NCBI RefSeq assembly: GCF_029543155.1 | Contig: NZ_JARQXA010000005.1 | Coordinates: forward strand, 248,001-312,000 | Length of the DNA stretch: 64,000 bases | Direction: 5' to 3' | From: Sphingomonas sp. HITSZ_GF | Lineage (GTDB): Bacteria > Pseudomonadota > Alphaproteobacteria > Sphingomonadales > Sphingomonadaceae | Shown: positions 1-7,557 of the stretch, one piece after another | How the letters are laid out: every line of letters begins with the position of its first letter | Numbering within the stretch: the first letter of the stretch is position 1 | Notes under the pieces: model-generated | The model's database searches: none | What the model was told of the DNA's origin: nothing | Seen by the model: the letters and a program-made list of their open reading frames with translations, nothing else | Translations under genes and position numbers: made by a program

Positions 1-878
1 GGCGCGTGGTTGACGGCGTGAACATCGCAGTGCCCAAGGGGCTGGTGTACGGCGTGCTCGGCCCGAACGGCGCGGGCAAGACCACCACCTTGCGCATGCT
101 GCTCGGCATCATCGAGCCCGACGCGGGCGAGCGCACCATGCTCGGCCAGTCGCACCCGCGCGACGCCAGCGACCTGGTCGGCTATCTCCCCGAGGAGCGC
201 GGCCTCTATCCCAACATGAAGTGCCGCGAGGCGATCGCCTTCATGGGCGCGCTGCGCGGCCTGCCCTGGGCGACGGGGCGCAAGCGCGCCGACACGCTGC
301 TCGAGAATGCCGGGCTCGGCCACGCCAAGGACGAGAAGATCCGCAAGCTCTCCAAGGGCATGGCCCAGCTCGTCCAGCTGCTGGGCTCGGTCGTCCATGA
401 ACCCGATCTTCTCGTCCTCGACGAGCCGTTCTCGGGCCTCGACCCGGTCAACCAGGAGAAGCTCGAAAAGCTGATCCGCGCCGAGCGCGATCGCGGCGCG
501 ACGATCCTCTTCTCCACCCATGTCATGGCGCATGCCGAGCGGCTGTGCGACCGCCTCTCGATCATCGCCGGCGGCAAGGTCCGTTTCGAAGGCACCGTAA
601 ACGACGCCCGCGCCACGCTGCCGATGAAGGCGCATTACACCCCGCACCACAATGTCGAGGGCGCCGGCAGCCTGCTTCCCGCCGATGCGGTGCGCGAAGG
701 CGATGGCTGGCGCTTCACCCTGCCCGCCAACGGCATCGAGGCGCTGCTCGTCAAGCTGATCGACGGCGGCTACGGCGTCTCGGGCCTGTCGATCGAGCGC
801 CCCGGCCTGCACGACGCGTTCGTCAGGATCGTCGGCGAGGACGCCCTCAAGGATCAGGATCAGGAGCAGGCGGCATGA
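1..878 (+). CDS. ABC-2 type transporter ATP-binding protein, 5' truncated by the window edge
   Basis: This is the cytoplasmic ATPase of an ABC exporter of the NatA/DUF4162 type. The first in-window start is a GTG at base 6, but the reading frame is open to base 1 and the usual N-terminal strand is missing, so the true start lies upstream. Counting from that GTG, Walker A (GPNGAGKTT) is at residues 19-27. The signature is the variant LSKGMAQ, followed by Walker B LLVLDEP and an H-loop STH. A C-terminal region of about 80 residues after the ATPase core fits DUF4162. The stop overlaps the permease start (ATGA), so the two genes are translationally coupled. The substrate cannot be read from the sequence; NatA-like relatives export sodium or other compounds. 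Confidence 0.93.
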   Translation, partial: RVVDGVNIAVPKGLVYGVLGPNGAGKTTTLRMLLGIIEPDAGERTMLGQSHPRDASDLVGYLPEERGLYPNMKCREAIAFMGALRGLPWATGRKRADTLLENAGLGHAKDEKIRKLSKGMAQLVQLLGSVVHEPDLLVLDEPFSGLDPVNQEKLEKLIRAERDRGATILFSTHVMAHAERLCDRLSIIAGGKVRFEGTVNDARATLPMKAHYTPHHNVEGAGSLLPADAVREGDGWRFTLPANGIEALLVKLIDGGYGVSGLSIERPGLHDAFVRIVGEDALKDQDQEQAA

Positions 879-2107
879 CCGGTTTCGCGCGCACCCTGCG
901 CCAGGCGCTCACCGTCGCCCGCCGCGATTTCACCGCCACGGTGTTCACGCCCACCTTCCTGCTCTTCCTGCTCGCCCCGGTGCTGATGATCGGCTTCGGC
1001 ACGGTCGGCGGGATCGGCGCCCAGTCGATCGTCGGCGACGATTCGCAGATGAAGATGGTGGTGATCGCGCCCCAGAGCCAGGCGCCGGTGCTGCTCGAGA
1101 CCGACAAGCAGCTGCGCAAGCTCTTCCCCAAGAAGGGCGACCTCACACCGCCGCCGCTCACCATCGCCGAACCCACCGGCGATCCTGCGGCCCAGGCCCG
1201 CGCCTTTTTCGACAATGAGAAGTTCGACGCCGCCGCGGTGCTGCTCGGCCCGCTCGACAAGCCCGAGGTGCTCTATGCCCGGCGCGGCTGGAGCGAGGCG
1301 CAGTTCCTCTCGCAACTCGCCGAGCAGACGCTGCGCGCCCAGCGGATCGGCAGCGCCGAGCCGCTCGCCACCGTCACCCAGACCGTGGTCAAGCGCGGCC
1401 AGGCGTCGCCCGGCGGGCGCGGCCAGGCCGCCTCGATCGGCGTGTTCGCGATGTTCTTCATCACGCTGTTCCTCTCGGGCCAGGCGGTCGGCACCATGGC
1501 CGAGGAGCGCTCGAACAAGGTGATCGAGATCCTCGCCGCCGCCGTGCCGCTCGAAAGCGTGTTCTTCGGCAAGCTGATCGGCATGTTCGGCGCCGCGGTG
1601 CTGTTCGTGCTGTTCTGGGCGACGATCATCATCAACGCCACCAGGCTGCTGCCGCCCGAAGTCGCCGGCAGCTTCCCCAGCCTGGTCGCCGCGATCGGCG
1701 CGCCAGTCTATGCGGTGCTGTTCATCCTCTACTTCACCATGGCCTATATGCTGCTCGGCGCGATGTTCCTCAGCATCGGCGCGCAGACTTCCACCCAGCG
1801 CGAACTGCAGATGCTGTCGCTGCCGATCACCATCTTCCAGATGATGATGTTCGGCCTGGCGCTTGGCGCGGCGACCCGGCCGGACAGCTGGATCGCCACC
1901 GCGGCGCAGCTCTTCCCGTTCAGCTCGCCCTTCGCGATGATCGGCATGGCGGGCAGCTCGCCGGCAATCTGGCCGCATCTGCTCGCGCTCGCCTGGCAGG
2001 CCTTGTGGGTCGCGGTGATCATCACCCTCGGCGCCCGCTGGTTCCGCCGCGGCGTGCTCAAGTCGGGCAGCCCCAAGCGCAGGACCAAGATCGAGGCGGC
2101 GGCGTGA
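875..2107 (+). CDS. ABC-2 family transporter permease
   Basis: This is the membrane partner of the preceding ATPase (410 residues). It has one N-terminal transmembrane helix (about residues 27-45), then a large soluble loop of roughly 150 residues, and a C-terminal block of about five helices. That is the NatB / ABC2_membrane_3 layout. The helical block contains the motif AEERSNKVIEIL, typical of the coupling region of this family. The start is the ATG of the ATGA overlap with the ATPase. The gene ends the transcription unit: a palindromic repeat follows, then a separately promoted P450. The substrate is unknown. Confidence 0.92.
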   Translation: MTGFARTLRQALTVARRDFTATVFTPTFLLFLLAPVLMIGFGTVGGIGAQSIVGDDSQMKMVVIAPQSQAPVLLETDKQLRKLFPKKGDLTPPPLTIAEPTGDPAAQARAFFDNEKFDAAAVLLGPLDKPEVLYARRGWSEAQFLSQLAEQTLRAQRIGSAEPLATVTQTVVKRGQASPGGRGQAASIGVFAMFFITLFLSGQAVGTMAEERSNKVIEILAAAVPLESVFFGKLIGMFGAAVLFVLFWATIIINATRLLPPEVAGSFPSLVAAIGAPVYAVLFILYFTMAYMLLGAMFLSIGAQTSTQRELQMLSLPITIFQMMMFGLALGAATRPDSWIATAAQLFPFSSPFAMIGMAGSSPAIWPHLLALAWQALWVAVIITLGARWFRRGVLKSGSPKRRTKIEAAA

Positions 2108-2136
2108 AGATTGGAAGGGTGGCACACCTCCATCGC

Positions 2137-2231
2137 CGTCATCCCCGCGAAGGCGGGGATCCATTCTGGCTGATCGACATGAGCCTCACTGCCTTTGGCG
2201 ACAATAGATCCCCGCCTTCGCGGGGATGACG
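2137..2231. repeat. REPIN-like inverted palindromic repeat
   Basis: Two GC-rich palindromes (GTCATCCCCGCGAAGGCGGGG and its inverse) face each other across about 45 bp. Similar paired elements occur at 3552, 42491, 52238 and 62632. It lies between the ABC permease and the P450 gene and could act as a bidirectional transcript end, though no U-tract follows. Confidence 0.85.
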
Positions 2232-2262
2232 ATCCTGGAACGCTGTCGCCCCAGCGCCACTA

Positions 2263-2278
2263 TTGACACACCTGTAAA
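2263..2278 (+). promoter_or_regulatory. -35-like hexamer inside an inverted repeat upstream of the P450
   Basis: TTGACA-N4-TGTAAA is a near-perfect inverted repeat (one mismatch between arms) that includes a consensus -35 hexamer. It lies 38 bp before the P450 start. No good -10 is visible at 17 bp, so promoter function is tentative; a repressor site overlapping the promoter is the simplest reading. Confidence 0.35.
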
Positions 2279-2315
2279 TTAGGCGTCTCCTGCACCAAAA
2301 GCCAGGAGAGGCAGC

Positions 2316-3545
2316 ATGGCGACCCTCGCACCCGAAACCGGCAGCGCCGTCGATCCGCTCGACGTCAGCCGGCCCGAGCTCTACCGCGACGACCTCTGGC
2401 ACGCGCCTTTCCGCGCGCTGCGCGCCGCTGGCGGCATCCACTATCACGAAGACACCGCCTTCGGTCCCTTCTGGTCGATCGCCACCTACAAGCCGATCGT
2501 CCAGGTCGAGTCGCTGCCCGAGATCTTCTCGTCCGAAGCCGGCGGCATCACCATCGCCGACATGCAGGAAGGCGACATCAAGATGCCGATGTTCATCGCG
2601 ATGGACCGGCCGAAGCACACCGATCAGCGCCGCACCGTCGCCCCCGCCTTCACGCCGAGCGAGATGGCGCGGATGACCGAAAACATCCGCACCCGCACCG
2701 CCGAGATCCTCGATTCGCTGCCGGTGGGCGAGGAGTTCGACTGGGTCGATCGCGTCTCGATCGAGCTCACCACCCAGATGCTTGCCTTGCTGTTCGACTT
2801 TCCCTGGGAGGAACGCCGCAAGCTCACCTACTGGTCGGACTGGGCCGGCGACATCGAGATCGCCAAGGATCCGGTACGCAAGCAGCAGCGCCGCGACATC
2901 CTGTTCGAATGCGCCGCCTATTTCGGCAATCTCTGGCAGGGCAAGCTCGGCAAGGAGCCGACGCCGGACCTGATCTCGATGATGATCCATTCGGACGCGA
3001 TGAATCACATGGATCAGATGGAGTTCCTCGGGAACCTGATCCTGCTGATCGTCGGCGGCAACGATACCACGCGCAACTCGATGAGCGCCTATGCCTGGGG
3101 GCTCGAGCAGTTCCCCGATGCGCGCGCCCGGCTGGAGGCCGATCCCGGCCTGATCGGCAATGCCACGCAGGAGATCATCCGCTGGCAGACCCCGCTCGCC
3201 CATATGCGCCGCACCGCGACGCAGGATACCGAGCTGGACGGCCACCGAATCCGCGCGGGCGACAAGCTGGCGCTCTGGTATCTCTCGGCCAATCGCGACG
3301 AGAGCGTCTTCGCACAGGCCGACCGGATCCTTGTCGATCGCGACAATGCTCGCCGCCACCTCGCCTTCGGCCACGGCATCCATCGCTGCGTCGGCGCGCG
3401 CCTCGCCGAATTGCAGATCGGCATCCTGATGGAGGAAATGGCCAGGCGCCGCTTGCGCGTGAACGTTCTGCGTGAGCCCGAACGCGTGGCCGCCTGCTTC
3501 GTCCATGGCTACAGGAAGATGGCAGTGGAGCTGTCGCGCTATTGA
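2316..3545 (+). CDS. Cytochrome P450, CYP153-like
   Basis: This is a soluble bacterial P450 of 409 residues. The I-helix motif GGNDTTRNS (about residues 247-255) is the form characteristic of CYP153 terminal alkane/fatty-acid hydroxylases. The K-helix has E286-x-x-R289, and the heme loop FGHGIHRCVG places the thiolate ligand at C358. The MDRPKH segment before the C-helix also fits CYP153. Known members oxidise medium-chain alkanes, fatty acids or cyclic hydrocarbons with a ferredoxin and a ferredoxin reductase. No ferredoxin gene is adjacent; a ferredoxin-NADP reductase lies at 52341. An AGGAGAGG-type ribosome site precedes the ATG. The exact substrate is not predictable. Confidence 0.9.
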   Translation: MATLAPETGSAVDPLDVSRPELYRDDLWHAPFRALRAAGGIHYHEDTAFGPFWSIATYKPIVQVESLPEIFSSEAGGITIADMQEGDIKMPMFIAMDRPKHTDQRRTVAPAFTPSEMARMTENIRTRTAEILDSLPVGEEFDWVDRVSIELTTQMLALLFDFPWEERRKLTYWSDWAGDIEIAKDPVRKQQRRDILFECAAYFGNLWQGKLGKEPTPDLISMMIHSDAMNHMDQMEFLGNLILLIVGGNDTTRNSMSAYAWGLEQFPDARARLEADPGLIGNATQEIIRWQTPLAHMRRTATQDTELDGHRIRAGDKLALWYLSANRDESVFAQADRILVDRDNARRHLAFGHGIHRCVGARLAELQIGILMEEMARRRLRVNVLREPERVAACFVHGYRKMAVELSRY

Positions 3546-3551
3546 GCCAAT

Positions 3552-3631
3552 CGTCATCCCGGCGAAAGCCGGGATCTCGTGCGGCTCTTTTCCCGCCATC
3601 GCCTGAGATCCCGGCTTTCGCCGGGATGACG
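3552..3631. repeat. REPIN-like inverted palindromic repeat
   Basis: Paired palindromes with core CATCCCGGCGAAAGCCGGGA, separated by about 30 bp. The element at 62632 is nearly identical across the full 80 bp, including the spacer. It lies between the P450 and msrB genes. Confidence 0.88.
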
Positions 3632-3670
3632 GGACTGGACGCCGATGCCTCCACTCCCCACATTCCCCGC

Positions 3671-4150
3671 ATGGAAACCAACCGCCGCAGCTTCCTCACG
3701 ATCGCCGGGCTCGGTGCGCTCACCGCGGCGTGCGGCGGCGGCCCGGCCGAGGCGGCGCAGAAGTTCGAGTTCACCCTCAGCGATGCCGAATGGCGGAAGC
3801 GGTTGAGCCCGCAGGCCTATCGCGTGCTGCGCCAGGGCGCGACCGAATATGCCTTCACCAGCCCGCTCAACAAGGAGCACCGCGCCGGCACCTTCACCTG
3901 CGCCGGCTGCGCGCTGCCGCTGTTCAGCTCGGCGACCAAGTTCGACAGCGGCACCGGCTGGCCGAGCTTCTGGCAGCCATTGCCCAACGCCGTCGTCACC
4001 CGCAGCGACACCAGCCTCGGCATGCGCCGCACCGAAGTGCTCTGCCGCCGCTGCGGCGGCCATCTCGGCCATGTCTTCGACGACGGCCCCCGCCCCACCG
4101 GCAAGCGCTATTGCATGAACGGCGTGGCGCTGGGGTTCGCGGCCAAATAG
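3671..4150 (+). CDS. msrB: Peptide-methionine (R)-S-oxide reductase MsrB, exported
   Basis: It reduces methionine-R-sulfoxide in proteins. The chosen ATG gives 159 residues beginning with a twin-arginine leader (NRRSFLTIAGLGAL) and a possible lipobox ending at C21, so the enzyme probably acts in the periplasm, perhaps membrane-anchored. The MsrB domain has the two zinc CxxC motifs (C77/C80 and C125/C128) and the catalytic RYCMNG with C148. An upstream in-frame extension would read through the palindromic repeat and is rejected. It stands alone and may serve oxidative repair of envelope proteins. Most MsrB proteins are cytoplasmic, so the export signal is the unusual point. Confidence 0.93.
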   Translation: METNRRSFLTIAGLGALTAACGGGPAEAAQKFEFTLSDAEWRKRLSPQAYRVLRQGATEYAFTSPLNKEHRAGTFTCAGCALPLFSSATKFDSGTGWPSFWQPLPNAVVTRSDTSLGMRRTEVLCRRCGGHLGHVFDDGPRPTGKRYCMNGVALGFAAK

Positions 4151-4151
4151 C

Positions 4152-4180
4152 CGTCATCCCGGCGAAAGCCGGGATCTCGG
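4152..4180. repeat. Single (half) REP palindrome after msrB
   Basis: One copy of the CATCCCGGCGAAAGCCGGGA palindrome without its inverted partner, so a solo or decayed half of the paired element seen at 3552. Confidence 0.75.
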
Positions 4181-4214
4181 CCGGCTCCTTCCCCACCATT
4201 TGTACAAGCCCCAG

Positions 4215-4302
4215 CGTCACCCTGAACTTGTTTCAGGGTCCAACCCTCCACGAGCGATAGCCTTCGCGACGCCTTGGATGCTGAAACAAGTTCAGCATGA
4301 CG
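4215..4302. repeat. Second-family inverted palindromic repeat
   Basis: An inverted pair built on CCTGAACTTGTTTCAGG and CTGAAACAAGTTCAG, flanked by GTCAC/CATGAC ends. The ends match the REP family at 3552, but the palindrome core is different and AT-richer. Confidence 0.8.
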
Positions 4303-4355
4303 GAGAGGGATTGAATCGACGCGTCGCGGGGGCGCCGGGCACCACATAAGAAAAA

Positions 4356-4373
4356 GCCCGGACGAAGCCGGGC
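4356..4373 (-). terminator. Rho-independent terminator of the CHAP-domain gene
   Basis: Read on the minus strand, GCCCGGC-TTCG-TCCGGGC-like pairing is followed directly by TTTTTCTTA. It lies 26 bp beyond the stop of the minus-strand gene at 4399. Confidence 0.85.
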
Positions 4374-4398
4374 CCTTCCTCAAACCTGAGCGGAAAAC

Positions 4399-4965
4399 TC
4401 AGCCCGCGTCGGCGCTGTTCGCGACATTCTCCATCACCAGGTCGCTCAGGTCGAGATCGAGCGAAGGCTTGAAGTCGTCGTCCAGATCGCGCGGCACGCC
4501 GCCCGAATAGATGAAGCCGTTGACCGGATAGACCGAGGTGCCGAGGCCGCCCATCGGCGCGAACCACACCTTCACTTCGCTCCAGTCACCCGCCGCCGAT
4601 ACGTCGACGGCGCGGACGTTGCGCTCGATGCCGCCGGCACGCGACCAGTTGGCATGGGTGAGCAGGACTTCGCGCTCGCTGACGATCTGCGAGACCATCG
4701 CGACATGGCCGAGCGGCATGCGGGCAGTGCGCTGGAACGACATGACCGAGCCGATCTTCGGGGTCTCGCCACGCTGGTAGCGGCCGGCGGCCTGGTTCCA
4801 CCAGGTCCAGGCATTGCCGTGGATGTCCACGCCCGAAACCTCGCGGGCGAACGGCGCGCACTGCCAGAAGGTACGGCCCTTGGCCGAAGCGGCCTGCGGG
4901 GCCGCCGCCATCAGGGTGCAAAGCGCCATCAGCGCGAAACGCGCTGCGAGAACACGGAAATTCAT
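4399..4965 (-). CDS. Secreted CHAP-domain amidase-like protein
   Basis: A 188-residue protein with a clear Sec signal peptide (about residues 1-28, ending AASA). The CHAP (NlpC/P60-related) fold is indicated by the catalytic cysteine in FWQCAPFAR (C36) and the histidine in PLGHVAMV (H87), followed by a THANW strand. Such proteins cleave peptidoglycan peptide or amide bonds in the periplasm, or act as remodelling factors. The start was chosen so that the signal peptide is at the N-terminus; the frame is open further upstream but that stretch lacks coding character. A strong terminator follows. The last 40 residues are acidic and low in complexity (LDLDLSDL). Confidence 0.85.
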   Translation of the reverse strand: MNFRVLAARFALMALCTLMAAAPQAASAKGRTFWQCAPFAREVSGVDIHGNAWTWWNQAAGRYQRGETPKIGSVMSFQRTARMPLGHVAMVSQIVSEREVLLTHANWSRAGGIERNVRAVDVSAAGDWSEVKVWFAPMGGLGTSVYPVNGFIYSGGVPRDLDDDFKPSLDLDLSDLVMENVANSADAG

Positions 4966-5389
4966 GGACCCCCCGGTCAGGAAGAGAGCAATCGGTGTGA
5001 CTGCGACTGACCAAACTATAGGACCGAAGTACACCCCTGCGGCCGGCCGATGGGACGAACCGTTGCGACGAGCCGATGACTTGCCGAAATAGCCCCGAAA
5101 CAGGGGGAACCCCGGCCCCGCGCGCCTTGTGCAAAGCGGCAATTCGCCGAAACGCCTCCGTGCAAACCCGGACCCGGAAACGCCCTCCATGGGCAATTTC
5201 CGTGCGCAAGTGCATCAGGCGGCGAGGTTTTCCACAAGTGGGACCTCCGTTCGTCGCATCCATGTTGCGCCGCGGAATCACATAGTTTCCTATAATGAAC
5301 AGGGGACGACGAAAGATTCAGCGCCTCGTTAACCATATGGGCGCAGTATCGATCTCGGAGGGTCATTATTGGGGTGGGAGTATTGAACG
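4966..5389. other. 424-bp divergent intergenic region
   Basis: No convincing gene on either strand. It separates the divergent CHAP-domain gene and the gene at 5390. The visible elements are a TATAAT at 5291 facing the plus-strand gene and a TTAACCAT octamer near 5329, which resembles a CtrA half-site. Nothing else stands out. Confidence 0.5.
5291..5296 (+). promoter_or_regulatory. Consensus -10 hexamer TATAAT
   Basis: A perfect TATAAT 94 bp upstream of the gene at 5390. The best -35 candidate (TTGCGC at 5265) has a 20-bp spacer, which is long, so promoter assignment is moderate. Confidence 0.4.
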
Positions 5390-5941
5390 ATGGGAGCAAG
5401 GGCTAAACCGGCAGAAGGCGCGATGACGCTGGCCGAAATGAAGGAATTCGCGGGGTTCAGCGCAGCGACGCAGCGCTACATCCGCCGCTCGCTCGATATC
5501 GGGCTCGAGCGCGAAGATGCCATGCTCCGCTGGTCGCGCGACGTAGTCGAAGCCGCCAGCATCCGCGCCCAGTCGCGCATCTACGACCGCCTCCACGAAG
5601 TCCGCGCACTGATGCCCGAAGACAGCGACCTCGATTCGATCGAGCCGTTCATGGCGCCGCTGATCGCCATCGCCGCCTTCGATCTCGGCCAGGGCCGCCT
5701 CACCAGCTTCTCTTCCTTCCGCTTCCTCTACGAGCGGCTGATCGGCGCCGAAGTGCGCCCCTGGCTCCCCTCGGCCTTCTGCGCCGCGGCGGCGCTGCCG
5801 CACCTCCACCCGGACCTGCGCCGCAAGCTGCTCCAGTCGATCAGCGAAGCCGCCGCGACGGCCTCGGGCTGGTCAAACCGCCAGCCGAGCTTCTACCCGG
5901 CCTGGGTGGAAAAGGTCGACTCGGCCGCCCTGCCGAACTGA
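5390..5941 (+). CDS. Conserved hypothetical protein, not recognised
   Basis: A 183-residue, predominantly helical, cytoplasmic protein with no signal peptide or transmembrane segment. Codon use and GC pattern match its neighbours, so it looks real. It has an arginine-rich helix (TQRYIRRSLDIGLEREDAM) and a C-terminal half rich in Ala and Leu helices (AAALPHLHPDLRRKLL). I recognise no catalytic motif. A TATAAT lies upstream and a GGGAG ribosome site is about 10 bp before the ATG; a second ATG 33 bp in is an alternative start. It is followed by a perfect palindrome and then convergent genes, so it is probably monocistronic. Confidence 0.7.
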   Translation: MGARAKPAEGAMTLAEMKEFAGFSAATQRYIRRSLDIGLEREDAMLRWSRDVVEAASIRAQSRIYDRLHEVRALMPEDSDLDSIEPFMAPLIAIAAFDLGQGRLTSFSSFRFLYERLIGAEVRPWLPSAFCAAAALPHLHPDLRRKLLQSISEAAATASGWSNRQPSFYPAWVEKVDSAALPN

Positions 5942-5956
5942 CGGCAGCTCCCAATT

Positions 5957-5978
5957 CCCCTCCCGCTTGCGGGAGGGG
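5957..5978. repeat. Short perfect palindrome between convergent genes
   Basis: CCCCTCCCGC-TT-GCGGGAGGGG is a perfect 10-bp-arm hairpin between convergent genes. It may serve as a bidirectional transcript end, though no T-run follows. Confidence 0.7.
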
Positions 5979-6056
5979 CTAGGGGCGGGCCTGAACGCGC
6001 GGCTCCGTCCCCGCCCTTCCACCCTTCCATGACGGAAATGGGCGCGGCGGCGGGCA

Positions 6057-6791
6057 TCACCTGCACGCCCGCCATCCCATCTCCCCCCGCGCTGCCTCGT
6101 CGAGGTGCAGGTGATCCCGGTGCGCCGCGTTGTAGTCGGGCGAGAGCACCGTCGAGAACAGCTTGCACGCGCCGGTGCGCACCTCGCGCAGGAAGCCGGC
6201 CTTGTCGCCGCCTTCGTCCCAGTCCTTGAGCACGCTGATCCTCGTGCCGTCCGCCAGCCGGAACGCCGCCACGTCGATCGCATTCGCGGTCGCATGCTCG
6301 CTCCAGTCGCCGGCGCTGCGGCCGTACATGCGGCGGCACGAATAGCTGCCGAGATGCTCGATCTGCACCACCGCCTGGCCGAAACGCTTCTGCGCGGCAG
6401 GCTGGAGGATTTCCCACTCCCAGACCGACAGCGCCGCCGCCACCGGGCAGGCGGTGCCGAGATTGGCCGGGCTATAGGCGATGCCGCGCGATCCACCGGG
6501 CGCGAAGCGCACGCCGTCGGCATAGCCGCATTGCGGATCGTTCCCCGTCACTTGCGGCAGCACCGTGTAGCGCACCCCGGCCGAGCGCAGCAGCACCCGG
6601 CATTCGGCATAGTCATCGCGCAGTCCGGCGAGCTTGCGTCCGGTGAACATGCCGATCGGCTGGCTCAGGTCGAGCCGGGTCCAGGGCAGGTCCTGCGGCC
6701 GGTTGCGCAGCACCGCGTAGCCGAGCAGCAGCGCGATCAGCAGGATGGCGGCGATCAGCGTGGCGAGGATCGCCCGCCGCACCTGCTTCAT
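6057..6791 (-). CDS. Extensin-like C-terminal domain protein
   Basis: A 244-residue protein with an N-terminal transmembrane anchor (about residues 8-28), then an extensin-like C-terminal domain. That domain is a D,D-peptidase-like fold (peptidase M15 clan) common in Alphaproteobacteria. Visible features are cysteines in CGYADGVRF and YSCRRMYGR, the SEHATANAIDVAAF strand with a conserved His and Asp, and HRDHLHLD near the C-terminus as the likely metal-binding end. It probably acts on the cell wall from the periplasmic face. The start overlaps the NUDIX stop by four bases, so the two genes are co-transcribed. Confidence 0.85.
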   Translation of the reverse strand: MKQVRRAILATLIAAILLIALLLGYAVLRNRPQDLPWTRLDLSQPIGMFTGRKLAGLRDDYAECRVLLRSAGVRYTVLPQVTGNDPQCGYADGVRFAPGGSRGIAYSPANLGTACPVAAALSVWEWEILQPAAQKRFGQAVVQIEHLGSYSCRRMYGRSAGDWSEHATANAIDVAAFRLADGTRISVLKDWDEGGDKAGFLREVRTGACKLFSTVLSPDYNAAHRDHLHLDEAARGEMGWRACR

Positions 6792-7528
6792 ATCCGCACG
6801 GCCTCGTCCAGCCGCTGCGCCGTCACCGGATAGCCCAGGTCATCGGGGATGCAGAGATATTCCACGCCGTCGCGCGTCTCGATCCAGGGAGTGACGGTGC
6901 GCACCGGATGCGCCCGGGCGTCGGCCACCGCATCGTCGAACTTCGCGAAGAGCGCCAGCCGCTCCAGGTTGCGCCGGGTCGGGAAGATCAGATGCGCCTC
7001 GCCGCGCTCGGCCATCGCCAGCACCGCGCGCGCGCTCGCCCAGAACACGCGGACATTCTCGTTGCCGTCGACCAGCGGCTCGGCATTGTCGGGGGCGCGG
7101 GCCAGGTAGAAGCGCGTGTCGAACACCTTGTGCTTCAGCCCGTGCGGCAGCCAGCGCGCGAAGGGCACCAGCGCGTCGAGCGCCAGCGCCGCGCCTGCCT
7201 CCTTGAGCAGCTCGCCCATCGGCTCGCCGGCATAGAGCCGCTCGCGCATCGCCAGCATCCTGCCCGCCGGCGCCAGCCCGATCGCGACGCCCGCTTCCTC
7301 CAGCGTCTCGCGGATCGCGGCGATGCGCGCGGCGCTCTCGTCTGGGTCGCCGCCATGCAGCTCGGCCAGCGCCAGGTCGCCCGGATCGACGCGCCCGCCG
7401 GGAAAGACCAGCGCCCCGCCCGCGAACGACATCGCCGCGGCGCGCTCGACCATCAGCAGCTCGGGCACGCCGCTCCGCTCGCGCATCACGATCACGGTCG
7501 CCGCGGGAATCGCCTCTTGGTCTGCCAT
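6788..7528 (-). CDS. NUDIX hydrolase
   Basis: A 246-residue cytoplasmic pyrophosphohydrolase. The Nudix box is readable as GGDPDE...RETLEEAG, preceded by the FPGGRVDPGD loop, placing the catalytic REuxEExG helix around residues 90-100. The larger size and N-terminal layout resemble the NUDT19/CoA-pyrophosphatase-like group rather than MutT. The substrate is not determined. It lies 29 bp downstream of the lactonase gene on the same strand and overlaps the extensin-like gene, so it could be the tail of the glucoside operon or an independent two-gene unit. Confidence 0.88.
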   Translation of the reverse strand: MADQEAIPAATVIVMRERSGVPELLMVERAAAMSFAGGALVFPGGRVDPGDLALAELHGGDPDESAARIAAIRETLEEAGVAIGLAPAGRMLAMRERLYAGEPMGELLKEAGAALALDALVPFARWLPHGLKHKVFDTRFYLARAPDNAEPLVDGNENVRVFWASARAVLAMAERGEAHLIFPTRRNLERLALFAKFDDAVADARAHPVRTVTPWIETRDGVEYLCIPDDLGYPVTAQRLDEAVRI

Positions 7529-7557
7529 GCGCCCGGTCTAGGGCCGCCCGGCCGAAC

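Noticed and set aside
5016..5399. A 127-codon minus-strand frame in the region before the gene at 5390
   Set aside because: It overlaps the start and upstream region of the gene at 5390, has no ribosome site and shows no coding character.
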